In this document: in pieces, positions 35,881 through 44,334 of the stretch
Layout of the letters: every line of letters starts with the position of its first letter
Numbering within the stretch: position 1 is the first letter of the stretch
Source of the DNA: Chryseobacterium indologenes
Lineage (GTDB): Bacteria; Bacteroidota; Bacteroidia; Flavobacteriales; Weeksellaceae
Assembly: GCF_001295265.1 (NCBI RefSeq)
Contig: NZ_LJOD01000008.1
Location: 62,001 to 126,000 of the forward strand
DNA: 64,000 nucleotides
Reading direction: 5' to 3'
Notes under the pieces: model-generated
Databases searched by the model: none
Told to the model about the DNA's origin: nothing
The model's input: only the letters and a program-made list of their open reading frames with translations
Position numbers and translations under genes: made by a program

Positions 35881-36507
35881 TTACTTTTTAACACCTACCC
35901 AATTCCTGTCCAGATCACTGTATGGATAGATTTTTATCATCTTCAGCATATTGACGAATCCCTCATGTCCAAACATTTCTACGGTAGCCAGCTCTTCTTC
36001 AAAAATCTCCATGCACAGCAGCAAATGATGTTTGTGGCCTTCGATCTCAAGCTCCTTATACACATCAAAAATAATATATCTTGGCTGGCCGTCGCTTCCG
36101 GATATCTGGCATATCTCATACGGGTTGAACACCTTATTGTGGGCCGCACCTGCAATTTGTGTAAAATTTTCACACATTCGCCTTTCAATGGTATTGAAAG
36201 CGGTAGGAGGATCCTGATTGATATCATTGAAAGGCTGCTTTGTAAATGCGACCAGTTCATATGTGCCTTTTTCGTTGGGTTTCGGCCCTTTTCCATCCGT
36301 AGTGATGAGCTCCATAGTGGTAAATCCGGTACCTTCTATGTGATGGGGGAAATAATGCATATCCACAGCTCCCAGTGTCATTCCTGCAATCACCCTGAAA
36401 GGGATGACCGCGTGGCCGATTACTTCTGCTGAATTTCCCAATACATTCTCAATGGCTTGCAGTTTCAGATTATAGTGTTCAATATATTTTCCGTCGTTAT
36501 CATTCAT
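35881..36507 (-). CDS. SUFU-like domain protein
   Basis: 208 residues, no signal peptide. The arrangement (IPFRVIAGMTLGAVDMHYF, TGFTTMELITTDG, late LLLCMEIFEEELATVE, GFVNMLKMIKIYPYSDLDR; in part) resembles bacterial suppressor-of-fused domain proteins, which occur mostly as immunity proteins in polymorphic-toxin loci. Recognition is moderate. It is first in the four-gene run and its stop is 26 bases before the next start. Confidence 0.55.
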   Translation of the reverse strand: MNDNDGKYIEHYNLKLQAIENVLGNSAEVIGHAVIPFRVIAGMTLGAVDMHYFPHHIEGTGFTTMELITTDGKGPKPNEKGTYELVAFTKQPFNDINQDPPTAFNTIERRMCENFTQIAGAAHNKVFNPYEICQISGSDGQPRYIIFDVYKELEIEGHKHHLLLCMEIFEEELATVEMFGHEGFVNMLKMIKIYPYSDLDRNWVGVKK

Positions 36508-36547
36508 GGTATTCGTTTTAATTTTTATTTATTAATTCTTGTTGTCA

Positions 36548-36697
36548 CTACTTTATCACCATTCTGATTCTGGTTACACCTTCTTCATCATTATATTCTT
36601 CATTGTACACGTTTTGGCTTTATTTACTCAAAGTCTTCAGAATTCCTGCAATTTCAGTGAATCGGTAAAAATAATTTTTAACTGTAAACAGATTTTT
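36548..36697 (-). pseudogene. Possible decayed reading frame upstream of the island
   Basis: One minus-strand frame reads NLFTVKNYFYRFTEIAGILK then TLSK, a stop at 36620-36622, then SQNVYNEEYNDEEGVTRIRM and VIK stop at 36548. Both halves look protein-like and share a frame, broken by a single stop. There is no convincing start. It lies between the island and the first barrel gene. Could be chance. Confidence 0.2.
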
Positions 36698-36711
36698 TTA
36701 ATCAAAATTGA

Positions 36712-37347
36712 TTATTTATCTGATTTCTGAGCTTTGCTTTTAATAAAATAAGAGAAGCCGGCATTTACTCCGAAATTCTTGATATTGGTTGTAAATTTAG
36801 TATTCATATAGGTTTCCTTGCTTGAGAACTGGTCATAAGAAATACCAAGATTAATTCCCAAAGACTGTGTTGCCATATAGGTAAGTCCGCCTTTCACTCT
36901 CCACATCAGCCCATCCATTTTAGTTTCATTGGAAACTGGATACCCCATAAGATCCATTTCTCCTTTGTCTTTTACGGTTGCATATCCGATACCTGCCCCC
37001 AGAAAAGGGACAAACTTACTGTCGTTTGCAAAATAATACGTAGCAGTAGGCATTACGGCAAAGCTTGTCGTCGTCATTTTTGTCTTATTGTATTTGGTAA
37101 CTGTACTGGAGAAGTCAAGATCGGCTCCAACAGCCAGTTTATCAATCACAAAATATGCAACCGACGGAGTTATGTTAAACTTATTTATTTTCGGATTATC
37201 TTCGGAATAACCACCTCCTTTTACTGTGGTAGTTGTATTATTGAAGCCCAGACCTGTATTTCCGCTTATCACCCAATCCCCTTTTGTCATTTGAGCATCA
37301 GATAGTCCGTAAAGTGCGACAGCACCCATTAGTAGTAGTTTTTTCAT
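36712..37347 (-). CDS. Outer-membrane beta-barrel protein 1
   Basis: 211 residues: signal peptide (MKKLLLMGAVALYGLSDAQ), then eight or so amphipathic strands with GDWVISGNTGLGF, FVPFLGAGIGYATVKDKG and LGINLGISYDQF. The OmpA/OmpW-like small barrel plan. The C terminus has extra residues (SKAQKSDK) after the last strand. Confidence 0.8.
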   Translation of the reverse strand: MKKLLLMGAVALYGLSDAQMTKGDWVISGNTGLGFNNTTTTVKGGGYSEDNPKINKFNITPSVAYFVIDKLAVGADLDFSSTVTKYNKTKMTTTSFAVMPTATYYFANDSKFVPFLGAGIGYATVKDKGEMDLMGYPVSNETKMDGLMWRVKGGLTYMATQSLGINLGISYDQFSSKETYMNTKFTTNIKNFGVNAGFSYFIKSKAQKSDK

Positions 37348-37376
37348 GATTATTATATACGTTTTAGCTTTGGATG

Positions 37377-37384
37377 CAAATATA
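37377..37384 (-). promoter_or_regulatory. Candidate -7 box for barrel gene 1
   Basis: TATATTTG on the minus strand, 29 bases upstream of the ATG at 37347 and right after the previous gene's terminator. Confidence 0.45.
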
Positions 37385-37415
37385 GAAAAAGTCCTGAGAA
37401 TTATTCCTCAGGACT
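37385..37415 (-). terminator. Terminator of barrel gene 2
   Basis: Stem AGTCCTGAG / CTCAGGACT (37390-37398 with 37407-37415), then T run on the minus strand. Confidence 0.75.
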
Positions 37416-37437
37416 CTATTTTATCAGAAAAAGATGT

Positions 37438-38091
37438 TTATTTAAATTTATATCCTACTCCGATCTGGAAGAAGTTCATCTTCAGCTTTTCATCATTTAC
37501 AGGATCTTTAATCATATTAGACAGGCCAAAGCTGTAACGCGCATCAATAAACAGCCCTTTGTAAACATTATAATCTGCTCCGAAGAAAAGTCCAAAATCG
37601 GCAGATTTAAGTCCGTCATTGAACTGTTTTTCCAGGAACTGCTCAGCAGCGTTAATAGATGCGGGGTCTCCCACAGCACCTTCCAGCTCTACCTTTACGT
37701 CAGTATTTGTTTTAATGCTTACGTAAGGGCCTGCATAAATGCCCAGCTCCGGTGTAGCGTAATATCTGGCAGATACAGGAATAACAATTCTGTTCATTCT
37801 GAACTTCTCCGTTACGGTAATATTTCCAATCCCGACTTCGGCTTTTCCACCTAAACCGGCATATTCAAGCTCTCCCTGAATAGCAAATTTATCATTGAAC
37901 TTATGCTCTACCAAAGCTCCGATATAAAATCCGGATTTAGATTTCAGGCTGCCTCTGATCCCATCCAGTTCAATATTATCTTCATTTCCGGTTAATTTAG
38001 ATAAAGCATAACCGCCTTTTATCCCAAATCTGGTTTGGGCATTCATTCCCGTAAACAGAGCAAGAGCTCCGGCTAATAAGATTTTTTTCAT
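37438..38091 (-). CDS. Outer-membrane beta-barrel protein 2 (porin-like)
   Basis: 217 residues, signal peptide ending MNAQ, then TRFGIKGGYALSKLTG, YIGALVEHKFNDKFAIQGELEYAGLGGKAE and a final FQIGVGYKFK strand with a terminal aromatic-Lys. Close paralogue of 39942-40607, which shares GVKAGYSLSTL, YVGGLVEHKLSDKFALQGE and DARYNMGVSNL. A PorT-like small barrel fold is likely. Confidence 0.82.
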   Translation of the reverse strand: MKKILLAGALALFTGMNAQTRFGIKGGYALSKLTGNEDNIELDGIRGSLKSKSGFYIGALVEHKFNDKFAIQGELEYAGLGGKAEVGIGNITVTEKFRMNRIVIPVSARYYATPELGIYAGPYVSIKTNTDVKVELEGAVGDPASINAAEQFLEKQFNDGLKSADFGLFFGADYNVYKGLFIDARYSFGLSNMIKDPVNDEKLKMNFFQIGVGYKFK

Positions 38092-38126
38092 GATTATTAA
38101 TTTAAAGTTTGATTTATAAAGATAAA

Positions 38127-38158
38127 AAAAAGCCCTAAAAATTACTCTTTAGGACTTT
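38127..38158 (-). terminator. Terminator of barrel gene 3
   Basis: Stem AAAGCCCTAAA / TTTAGGACTTT (one mismatch) at 38129-38139 with 38148-38158, with A/T flank giving a T run on the minus strand. Confidence 0.65.
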
Positions 38159-38181
38159 TATGTTTATAAATGTTTTGTTAA

Positions 38182-38856
38182 TTACTTAGCAAAAACATAT
38201 TTAACTCCGATAGTTACAGAAGATAGGTTTAATCCGAAGTTGTAGTTGTTTACGCTTTTCGCACCATCTACATCGAACTTAGAAGTTCTGTATCCGAATT
38301 CACCGATAGTAGCTTCGATAGTCCAGTTTTTGTTTAAGAAATAATCTAAACCTGGCTTAACGTTAACACCGATTGTAGTGTAGTTAGCTTTGTTAGATGA
38401 AGACTGAGTAGCAGTAGTTGTTCCGCTTCCAGTTGTAGTAGTAGCAACAGAAGAAGTTTCGTTCTTAACGTTACCGAATTCCATTGGAACTTCTAATTGA
38501 CCGAAGATGTAAAGCTTATCAGCTAAAGTCCAGTATTTTCTTACAAATGGAGCTACAACGAATGCAGGCTTAGTTTCAGTAACTTCAGTAACTACAGTAG
38601 TGTTTCCAAAAGTCTGAGTTGAAGTTTTTGTACCTTTATCGCTTTTGTAACCAACTCCTAAACCTACAGCTAGGTTTGTACCTACGAAATAACCAGCAGT
38701 AGGAACAATTCTGAAGTTTTCTACTTTTGTATCGAAGTTGTTATCTTCTTCCTGAGCGTAAGTTACCTGTCCTGAAAGATATGCAGTACCTTTAGCAATC
38801 TGAGCATTGGATAAACCGAAAAGTGCAACAGCACCCGCTAATAATATTTTTTTCAT
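38182..38856 (-). CDS. Outer-membrane beta-barrel protein 3
   Basis: 224 residues, signal peptide (MKKILLAGAVALFGLSNAQ), strands throughout and last strand VTIGVKYVFAK. The extracellular part is Thr/Ser-rich with a loop SSVATTTTGSGTTTATQSSS about residues 128-150, which looks like a hypervariable loop. Related to barrel 1 by its start and FxVGTNLAVG block. Candidate promoter TAAATTTG at 38885-38892. Confidence 0.8.
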   Translation of the reverse strand: MKKILLAGAVALFGLSNAQIAKGTAYLSGQVTYAQEEDNNFDTKVENFRIVPTAGYFVGTNLAVGLGVGYKSDKGTKTSTQTFGNTTVVTEVTETKPAFVVAPFVRKYWTLADKLYIFGQLEVPMEFGNVKNETSSVATTTTGSGTTTATQSSSNKANYTTIGVNVKPGLDYFLNKNWTIEATIGEFGYRTSKFDVDGAKSVNNYNFGLNLSSVTIGVKYVFAK

Positions 38857-39246
38857 TTTAAAAAATTTTAATACTTTCTGAGGGCAAATTTACAGTGGTA
38901 CCCTCTAATATTAAAATTTGTTAACCTGATTAATATCATTGTTAAAATTATTCATTTTTCGAAATTAAAACATAGTAGCAATACACTTTTGAGGTTTTCA
39001 CAATATTATGAATAAAAAAATTAAAATTTTTCAATGGTACCAGAATATCAATTATTTTTTTTAATTCATCAATTCATGAAAATTCATTCAAAATTTAGTT
39101 TTTTAACATTTACTACCGCTTTAAAACGTTAATTTTTAAGATATTATATGTTAAAAATCAAACAAATGTTTAGATTTATAGTGATAAATTGCTCTTCTGT
39201 CTTTCTGAAAAGCTCATTTCTTTTAATATGACTAAATACCATCACA
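38857..39246. other. AT-rich intergenic region
   Basis: About 390 bases with no gene. It holds the minus-strand box TAAATTTG (38885-38892) for barrel 3 and two copies of TGGTACC (38893-38899 region and near 39036). Otherwise only A/T-rich sequence with short homopolymer runs. Confidence 0.5.
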
Positions 39247-39274
39247 AAAAAACTCCGGCTATATACGCCGGAGT
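39247..39274 (-). terminator. Terminator of barrel gene 4
   Basis: Stem ACTCCGGC / GCCGGAGT (39252-39259 with 39267-39274), T run on the minus strand. Confidence 0.8.
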
Positions 39275-39299
39275 CTGTCTTATCTGGTATTAAGATTTC

Positions 39300-39797
39300 T
39301 TACTTAAGGAAGAAGTTATATCCGATATTTACAGCACCTACGTTCCAGCTGGAAGTATACCATCCGTAATCACGTCTGTTGCTGATAGACTGGTATCCGA
39401 TGTAAAGCTCACCTTTAGACATCTGATATCCGAATTTCGGCTGTGCGTAGAAACCTCCGTCTACACCATCTTTGGTAGAGATTCCGTATCCCAGGTCCAG
39501 TCCAACAAAGATAGGAGCTCCTGAGAATCTGTATTTCCCTGAAACTGCTACAGGGATAAATCCGAAATCATCAAAATGATCTTTTCCGAAGAAATGAGAA
39601 TATCCTGTTGTAACCCCAAGGTCAAGACCTTTTGCAATGTTCCACATATAAGCAGCATCTACTCCCAGGGTGAATGAAGAAGCATCACCGGCATCGCCTA
39701 CCGGAACCCCAATGTGACCACCTAGTTTAAAACCTTCCTGTGCGTGTGCAGCGCCTCCTAGAAACGCAAAAGCACCTAGTAACAATAGTTTTTTCAT
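39300..39797 (-). CDS. Outer-membrane beta-barrel protein 4
   Basis: 165 residues from MKKLLLLGAFAFLGGAAHAQ (signal peptide). Shorter barrel with KLGGHIGVPVGDAGDASSF, GLDLGVTTGYSHFFG and terminal WNVGAVNIGYNFFLK. An ATG at 39827 would add 10 non-signal residues and sits on the promoter box TAATTTTG (39825-39832), so 39797 is preferred. Confidence 0.8.
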   Translation of the reverse strand: MKKLLLLGAFAFLGGAAHAQEGFKLGGHIGVPVGDAGDASSFTLGVDAAYMWNIAKGLDLGVTTGYSHFFGKDHFDDFGFIPVAVSGKYRFSGAPIFVGLDLGYGISTKDGVDGGFYAQPKFGYQMSKGELYIGYQSISNRRDYGWYTSSWNVGAVNIGYNFFLK

Positions 39798-39824
39798 TTT
39801 TAAAATAGTTTTCGATTGATGCCC

Positions 39825-39832
39825 CAAAATTA
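39825..39832 (-). promoter_or_regulatory. Candidate -7 box for barrel gene 4
   Basis: TAATTTTG on the minus strand, 27 bases upstream of the ATG at 39797. Confidence 0.45.
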
Positions 39833-39882
39833 CTAAATATTTCCATCACTCCGGCAAAATTCATGTATTGAATACCATGACA

Positions 39883-39914
39883 ATAAAAAAAGCAGGAAAA
39901 TTAGCCCTGCTTTT
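39883..39914 (-). terminator. Terminator of barrel gene 5
   Basis: Stem AAAAGCAGG / CCTGCTTTT (39888-39896 with 39906-39914), then T run on the minus strand. Confidence 0.75.
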
Positions 39915-39941
39915 CGTTGAATAGTTATATTATTTCAGAGA

Positions 39942-40607
39942 TTAATTTCCTCCGAATTTGAATCCCATTCCCACCTGAAGAAAACTGTTCGTTAATTTTC
40001 CATCTCCTGAATTTTTCGCCAGATTAGAAACGCCCATATTATATCTTGCATCAAAGAACAATCCGTTTTCAAGGGCATATTCTACCCCCATGAAAGGAGC
40101 AATATTCAATGTATTCATCTGGTCTTTCACATCTACTTTATCATTTCCTGAGATTTCAAAGCCAGGAATCATTCCCAGTCCAAAATCGGTTACCGTTTTC
40201 TCTTCTGCCGTAAGGATTAGCCCGAAACTAGCTCCTGCAGATACTGAAAAATTCTCTGTAATAAAGTATTTTGCTGAAACCGGAACCAGTAAAGTCCCTA
40301 ACATTCTTTTTGATTTTATGCCGAAAAATGTTCCCGGATCATTCTCATCTTCTACGTGTCTGCTTATTTTACCTCCAAGTTTTGAATAAAGAACTTCCCC
40401 CTGAAGCGCAAATTTATCACTCAGTTTATGTTCTACCAAACCTCCCACATAGAATGTATGGGAAGGGTCTGTACTTTCAGATTTGCCGTTGTCTTTGAAT
40501 TTTAAAGTTGAAAGAGAATATCCTGCTTTTACCCCGAATCTTGTTTCCTGAGCACTCATTTTAGAGCCCATCATTGCAATGGCTGCAATCAGTAATAGTT
40601 TTTTCAT
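39942..40607 (-). CDS. Outer-membrane beta-barrel protein 5 (porin-like)
   Basis: 221 residues, signal peptide MKKLLLIAAIAMMGSKMSAQ, last strand LQVGMGFKFGGN. Paralogue of barrel 2 with a longer loop around residues 85-105 (RHVEDENDPGTFFG). Has the clearest promoter of the cluster. Confidence 0.82.
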   Translation of the reverse strand: MKKLLLIAAIAMMGSKMSAQETRFGVKAGYSLSTLKFKDNGKSESTDPSHTFYVGGLVEHKLSDKFALQGEVLYSKLGGKISRHVEDENDPGTFFGIKSKRMLGTLLVPVSAKYFITENFSVSAGASFGLILTAEEKTVTDFGLGMIPGFEISGNDKVDVKDQMNTLNIAPFMGVEYALENGLFFDARYNMGVSNLAKNSGDGKLTNSFLQVGMGFKFGGN

Positions 40608-40627
40608 GATTATTTTTTAGTTCGCCA

Positions 40628-40657
40628 CAAAACTAGATATTTTTTCCAAATCTGCAA
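40628..40657 (-). promoter_or_regulatory. Promoter of barrel gene 5
   Basis: Minus strand: TTG (40655-40657), 19-nt spacer, TAGTTTTG (40628-40635), 20 bases before the ATG at 40607. Confidence 0.6.
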
Positions 40658-40981
40658 ATACTCATCAAATTAATTTATGTATGTCTGTTTAAATTTGATT
40701 TTCTCCATAACATTCAAATCTTTAAAAAGGCTGCCTAAAGATCATTAAGAATTCCACTTTATTTTGGGTGGGTAAAATAGTATGACTTCGTTGCTGATAA
40801 AGCTATATAATTATCAGTACGCTTTATTAAATCAACAAGTGAACACAGGAGCGATTTTAACCCTTACAGCCGTTTCCACCGTACAGATATTCTGCAACGG
40901 AATCCAGCATATGTATGAAACGGGGAATATGCATTCCCCGCCACTATTGATTCATTAATAGATAATTTCAGATGACAGAAT
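40658..40981. other. Intergenic region with a hairpin and a 17-codon frame
   Basis: Downstream of phoH on the minus strand. Perfect 8-bp inverted repeat CGGGGAAT/ATTCCCCG at 40921-40940, probably the phoH terminator (weak T tract). After it, an ATG at 40910 opens a 17-residue frame, MLDSVAEYLYGGNGCKG, ending at 40857. I see no other gene. Confidence 0.45.
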
Positions 40982-41938
40982 TTAATCTCTCAGTCTTTTT
41001 TCTTCATCGTTATAGGCCAGAATGATTTTTCTTACCACAGGATGTCTTACTACGTCCTCTTCGGTAAGATGTACAAAACCGATCTCCTTAACGTCTTTCA
41101 GAATTCTCATCGCTTCTTTCAATCCTGACTGCTGATTTTTCGGAAGGTCAATCTGGCTGGGATCTCCTGTAATGATAAACTTAGCATTCATCCCCATTCT
41201 TGTAAGAAACATTTTCATCTGGGCATGTGTGGTGTTCTGGGCTTCATCAAGAATCACAAATGCATCATCCAGTGTTCTTCCTCTCATGAAAGCAAGCGGT
41301 GCCACTTCAATGACTTTCTTCTCCATAAATCCTTCCAGCTTTTCATGCGGAATCATGTCCCGGAGTGCATCATACAATGGCTGTAAATACGGATCCAGCT
41401 TTTCTTTAAGGTCTCCCGGTAAAAAACCAAGGCTTTCCCCTGCTTCTACCGCGGGTCTGGTAAGGATAATCCTTTTCACTTCTTTATCCCTCAAAGCTTT
41501 TGCAGCCAGTGCCACACTGGTATATGTCTTTCCGGTTCCGGCAGGTCCAATGGCAAAAACCATATCTTTTTTCTCTGTTTCTCTAACAAGTTTTTTAAGA
41601 TTGGTGGTCTTTGCTTTTATAACCTTACCATTTACGCCCTTTACAATAATATCCTGATCAAAAATCAGATGCTTCTCATTTTCGTCTTTGATATTCAGGA
41701 TATTCTCCACATCCTTTAACTCAATGGAATTATTTTTAGAAATAAATTTAACAATATCATTCAGCTTCTGCTTAAGTATGTCTAAAGCTTCCTGATTTCC
41801 CATGGCGAAGATAAAATGGTCTCTTCCTGTAATTTTAAGTGTCGGAAAGCTTGATTTTATTAAATTGAAATATTGGTTATTAACACCGTAGAAGATCTTT
41901 ACATCAACATCTTCCAGATCATAGGTTAATTCAAACAT
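40982..41938 (-). CDS. PhoH-family ATPase
   Basis: 318 residues with Walker A GPAGTGKTYT and Walker B FVILDEAQN. The conserved RPAVEAGESLGFLPGD and FITGDPSQIDLP blocks define the PhoH/PhoL group of RNA-linked ATPases. An N-terminal KH-like region precedes the ATPase core. Divergent from the SAM hydrolase gene; promoter box TAAATTTG at 41983-41990. Confidence 0.93.
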   Translation of the reverse strand: MFELTYDLEDVDVKIFYGVNNQYFNLIKSSFPTLKITGRDHFIFAMGNQEALDILKQKLNDIVKFISKNNSIELKDVENILNIKDENEKHLIFDQDIIVKGVNGKVIKAKTTNLKKLVRETEKKDMVFAIGPAGTGKTYTSVALAAKALRDKEVKRIILTRPAVEAGESLGFLPGDLKEKLDPYLQPLYDALRDMIPHEKLEGFMEKKVIEVAPLAFMRGRTLDDAFVILDEAQNTTHAQMKMFLTRMGMNAKFIITGDPSQIDLPKNQQSGLKEAMRILKDVKEIGFVHLTEEDVVRHPVVRKIILAYNDEEKRLRD

Positions 41939-41982
41939 GCAGTATTTTTATTTTTTTAGATTTTAAATTTAACGTTTTTTTT

Positions 41983-41990
41983 CAAATTTA
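41983..41990 (-). promoter_or_regulatory. Candidate -7 box for phoH gene
   Basis: TAAATTTG on the minus strand, 44 bases upstream of the ATG at 41938. Confidence 0.4.
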
Positions 41991-42037
41991 TATGAAATTC
42001 TTTTCCATAATCTTTCGGGCTTTCCTTTTATTTTAAA

Positions 42038-42045
42038 TAACTTTG
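42038..42045 (+). promoter_or_regulatory. Candidate -7 box for SAM hydrolase gene
   Basis: TAACTTTG, 32 bases upstream of the ATG at 42078. Confidence 0.45.
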
Positions 42046-42077
42046 CAGGAAACACTATTTATTCTACCTCACAGTCC

Positions 42078-42905
42078 ATGTCAATTATTACCCTTACTTC
42101 GGATTTCGGAAATTTAGATTACAGAGTTGCTGCTGTGAAAGGCAAAATTCTGTCTCTAAACCCTGAGGTTAATATTATTGATATAACCCACGATATCCAG
42201 GCATTCAATCTTATACAGACCTCTTATATTGTTCGTAATGCTTATAAATATTTCCCTAAAGGGACCATTCATATCCTTTCTGTAGACAGTTTTTACAATA
42301 GGTCCAGAAAAAATATTCTCTATAAAGCGGACGGCTCTTACTTTCTGGCTGCAGACAACGGGCTTTTAAGCCTAATCTTTTTTGATATAAAACCGGAAGC
42401 TATTTATGAGATCACGCTGAACAGCCGTTTTGATGATGTGGTAGACTTTACTTCTACCGATGTTTTTGTTCCTGCAGCAGTACATTTAGCCGGAGGCGGA
42501 CTTCCTGAAGTTATCGGAAGAAAAATAGAATCTGCCAAACAGCTTCTTTTCCCAAAACCGGTTTATAACGAATCGGAAAAGATGATTATCGGGGAAGTAA
42601 CCTATATTGACAATTTCGGAAATATAATCTCGAATATCAGCAAAGATCTCTTTGAAACAATCAGCAAAGGGCATGAAAGTTTTATGATCAAATTCAGGAA
42701 TTTAACGCTTTCCAGAGTCTTTTCCAGCCATACAGAAGTGGTCTCAGATTGGGAAAGGGAAACGGAATTTCACGGCCAGTCTGCAGCGATCTTCAATGAC
42801 AGCCAGCTGTTAGAGCTTACGATCTATAAAGGAAGCAAGAAAAACGGCGCGAAAAGCCTGTTTGGACTGAATGTAGGTGAAAATATCTATATTGAATTTT
42901 TCTAA
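42078..42905 (+). CDS. SAM hydroxide adenosyltransferase (DUF62)
   Basis: 275 residues. N-terminal ITLTSDFGNLDYRVAAVKG, IDITHDIQAFN, FLAADNGLLS and the late VTYIDNFGNIISNI are the family's signatures. It converts SAM and water to adenosine and methionine, as shown for the archaeal and fluorinase-related members; the cellular purpose is uncertain. Full length. Confidence 0.9.
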   Translation: MSIITLTSDFGNLDYRVAAVKGKILSLNPEVNIIDITHDIQAFNLIQTSYIVRNAYKYFPKGTIHILSVDSFYNRSRKNILYKADGSYFLAADNGLLSLIFFDIKPEAIYEITLNSRFDDVVDFTSTDVFVPAAVHLAGGGLPEVIGRKIESAKQLLFPKPVYNESEKMIIGEVTYIDNFGNIISNISKDLFETISKGHESFMIKFRNLTLSRVFSSHTEVVSDWERETEFHGQSAAIFNDSQLLELTIYKGSKKNGAKSLFGLNVGENIYIEFF

Positions 42906-42940
42906 AATTATATATTTCATAAAAAAACCGATTTTTTTTA

Positions 42941-42948
42941 TATATTTG
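42941..42948 (+). promoter_or_regulatory. Candidate -7 box for E2 gene
   Basis: TATATTTG, 20 bases upstream of the ATG at 42969. Confidence 0.45.
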
Positions 42949-42968
42949 TCAAAATCTAAAAATTAAAA

Positions 42969-44276
42969 ATGGCAGAATACAAATTATTGCTTCCTTCAAT
43001 GGGAGAAGGTGTTATGGAAGCGACGATTATCACTTGGTTATTCAATGAAGGTGATAGTGTAAAAGAGGATGACTCCGTAGTAGAAATTGCAACAGATAAG
43101 GTAGATTCAGACGTTCCGACACCAGTTTCGGGGAAAATTGTGAAAATCTTAAAGCAAAAAGACGAAGTTGCGAAAGTTGGTGAAGCCATTGCTATTTTAG
43201 AAATTGAAGGTGAAGGCGGAAATACAGCTTCAGAAGAAGTAAAAACCGAAACCCCTGCCGCAGCTCCGGATGCAGACACTTTAAAAACCATTGAAGAACC
43301 GTTAAAAGTAGCTGCTTCAAACGTAGAATTTTCAGGAGATCTTTACCTTTCTCCATTGGTAAAATCTATTGCACAGCAGGAAAATATTTCCGAAGCAGAA
43401 CTGAAAACCATCAAAGGAAGCGGTTTAGAAGGAAGAATTACCAAAGAAGATATACTGGCTTATGTAGCCAACAGAGGAAACCAGCCTCAACAGGCCGCTC
43501 CGGTTCAGCAGACTGTTTCTGCTCCGGCTCCTGTTTCAGCACCAGCTGCAACCATTACTGCCGCTGCAGGTGATGAGATCATTCCAATGGACAGAATGAG
43601 AAAGATCATCGCCGAAAACATGGTAAAAGCTAAACAGATTGCTCCGCACGTTACCTCTTTCATTGAAACAGATGTGACCAACGTAGTGAAATGGAGAAAT
43701 AAAAACAAAGCTCTTTTCGAAAAACGTGAAGGTGAGAAACTGACTTTCATGCCGATTTTTGTAAAAGCAGTAGTGAAAGCTATTCAGGATTTCCCAATGA
43801 TCAATGTTTCTGTAAGCGGTGAAAATATCATTAAAAAGAAAAATATCAATATCGGTATGGCGACTGCCCTTCCGGACGGAAACCTTATCGTACCTGTCAT
43901 CAAAAATGCCGATCAGTTATCCCTTTCAGGTCTTGCAAAAGCTATCAACGACCTGGCGTACAGAGCAAGAAACAAAAAACTGAGACCGGAAGATACTCAG
44001 GGAGCCACCTATACCATCTCTAACGTAGGAAGTTTTGGAAACCTTATGGGAACTCCGATTATTCCTCAGCCGCAGGTAGCAATTCTTGCTATCGGAGCAA
44101 TCGTTAAAAAACCTGCTGTTCTTGAAACGAAAGACGGTGACGTGATTGCGATCAGAAACTTAATGTTTATGTCTCACTCTTATGATCACAGAGTGGTAGA
44201 TGGTTCTCTTGGAGGAATGATGCTGAAACACGTTCACGATTACCTTGAAAACTGGGATCTTAATACTGAAATCTAA
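42969..44276 (+). CDS. 2-oxo acid dehydrogenase E2 acyltransferase
   Basis: 435 residues: lipoyl domain (1-78, Lys44 in EIATDKVDSD), an Ala/Pro linker, a peripheral-subunit-binding domain (about 125-165, SPLVKSIAQQ ... GRITKEDIL), a second Ala/Pro linker and the catalytic domain with SYDHRVVDGSLGG. Sequence EIATDKVDSDVPTPVSG favours the branched-chain or pyruvate type over the succinyl type; OdhB is separate at 53758-55011. No E1 gene adjoins, so the substrate is unsettled. Confidence 0.88.
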   Translation: MAEYKLLLPSMGEGVMEATIITWLFNEGDSVKEDDSVVEIATDKVDSDVPTPVSGKIVKILKQKDEVAKVGEAIAILEIEGEGGNTASEEVKTETPAAAPDADTLKTIEEPLKVAASNVEFSGDLYLSPLVKSIAQQENISEAELKTIKGSGLEGRITKEDILAYVANRGNQPQQAAPVQQTVSAPAPVSAPAATITAAAGDEIIPMDRMRKIIAENMVKAKQIAPHVTSFIETDVTNVVKWRNKNKALFEKREGEKLTFMPIFVKAVVKAIQDFPMINVSVSGENIIKKKNINIGMATALPDGNLIVPVIKNADQLSLSGLAKAINDLAYRARNKKLRPEDTQGATYTISNVGSFGNLMGTPIIPQPQVAILAIGAIVKKPAVLETKDGDVIAIRNLMFMSHSYDHRVVDGSLGGMMLKHVHDYLENWDLNTEI

Positions 44277-44334
44277 CACATACATTCGAAAGAATTTAAA
44301 TCAACTTTAAATAATATACAAGATCAATAAGAAC

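Noticed and set aside
38857..39246. Possible small RNA or gene in the AT-rich gap
   Set aside because: No stable hairpin other than the barrel terminators and no open frame of interest.
41172..41657. Plus-strand frame of 161 residues over phoH
   Set aside because: Antisense shadow of a conserved ATPase core.
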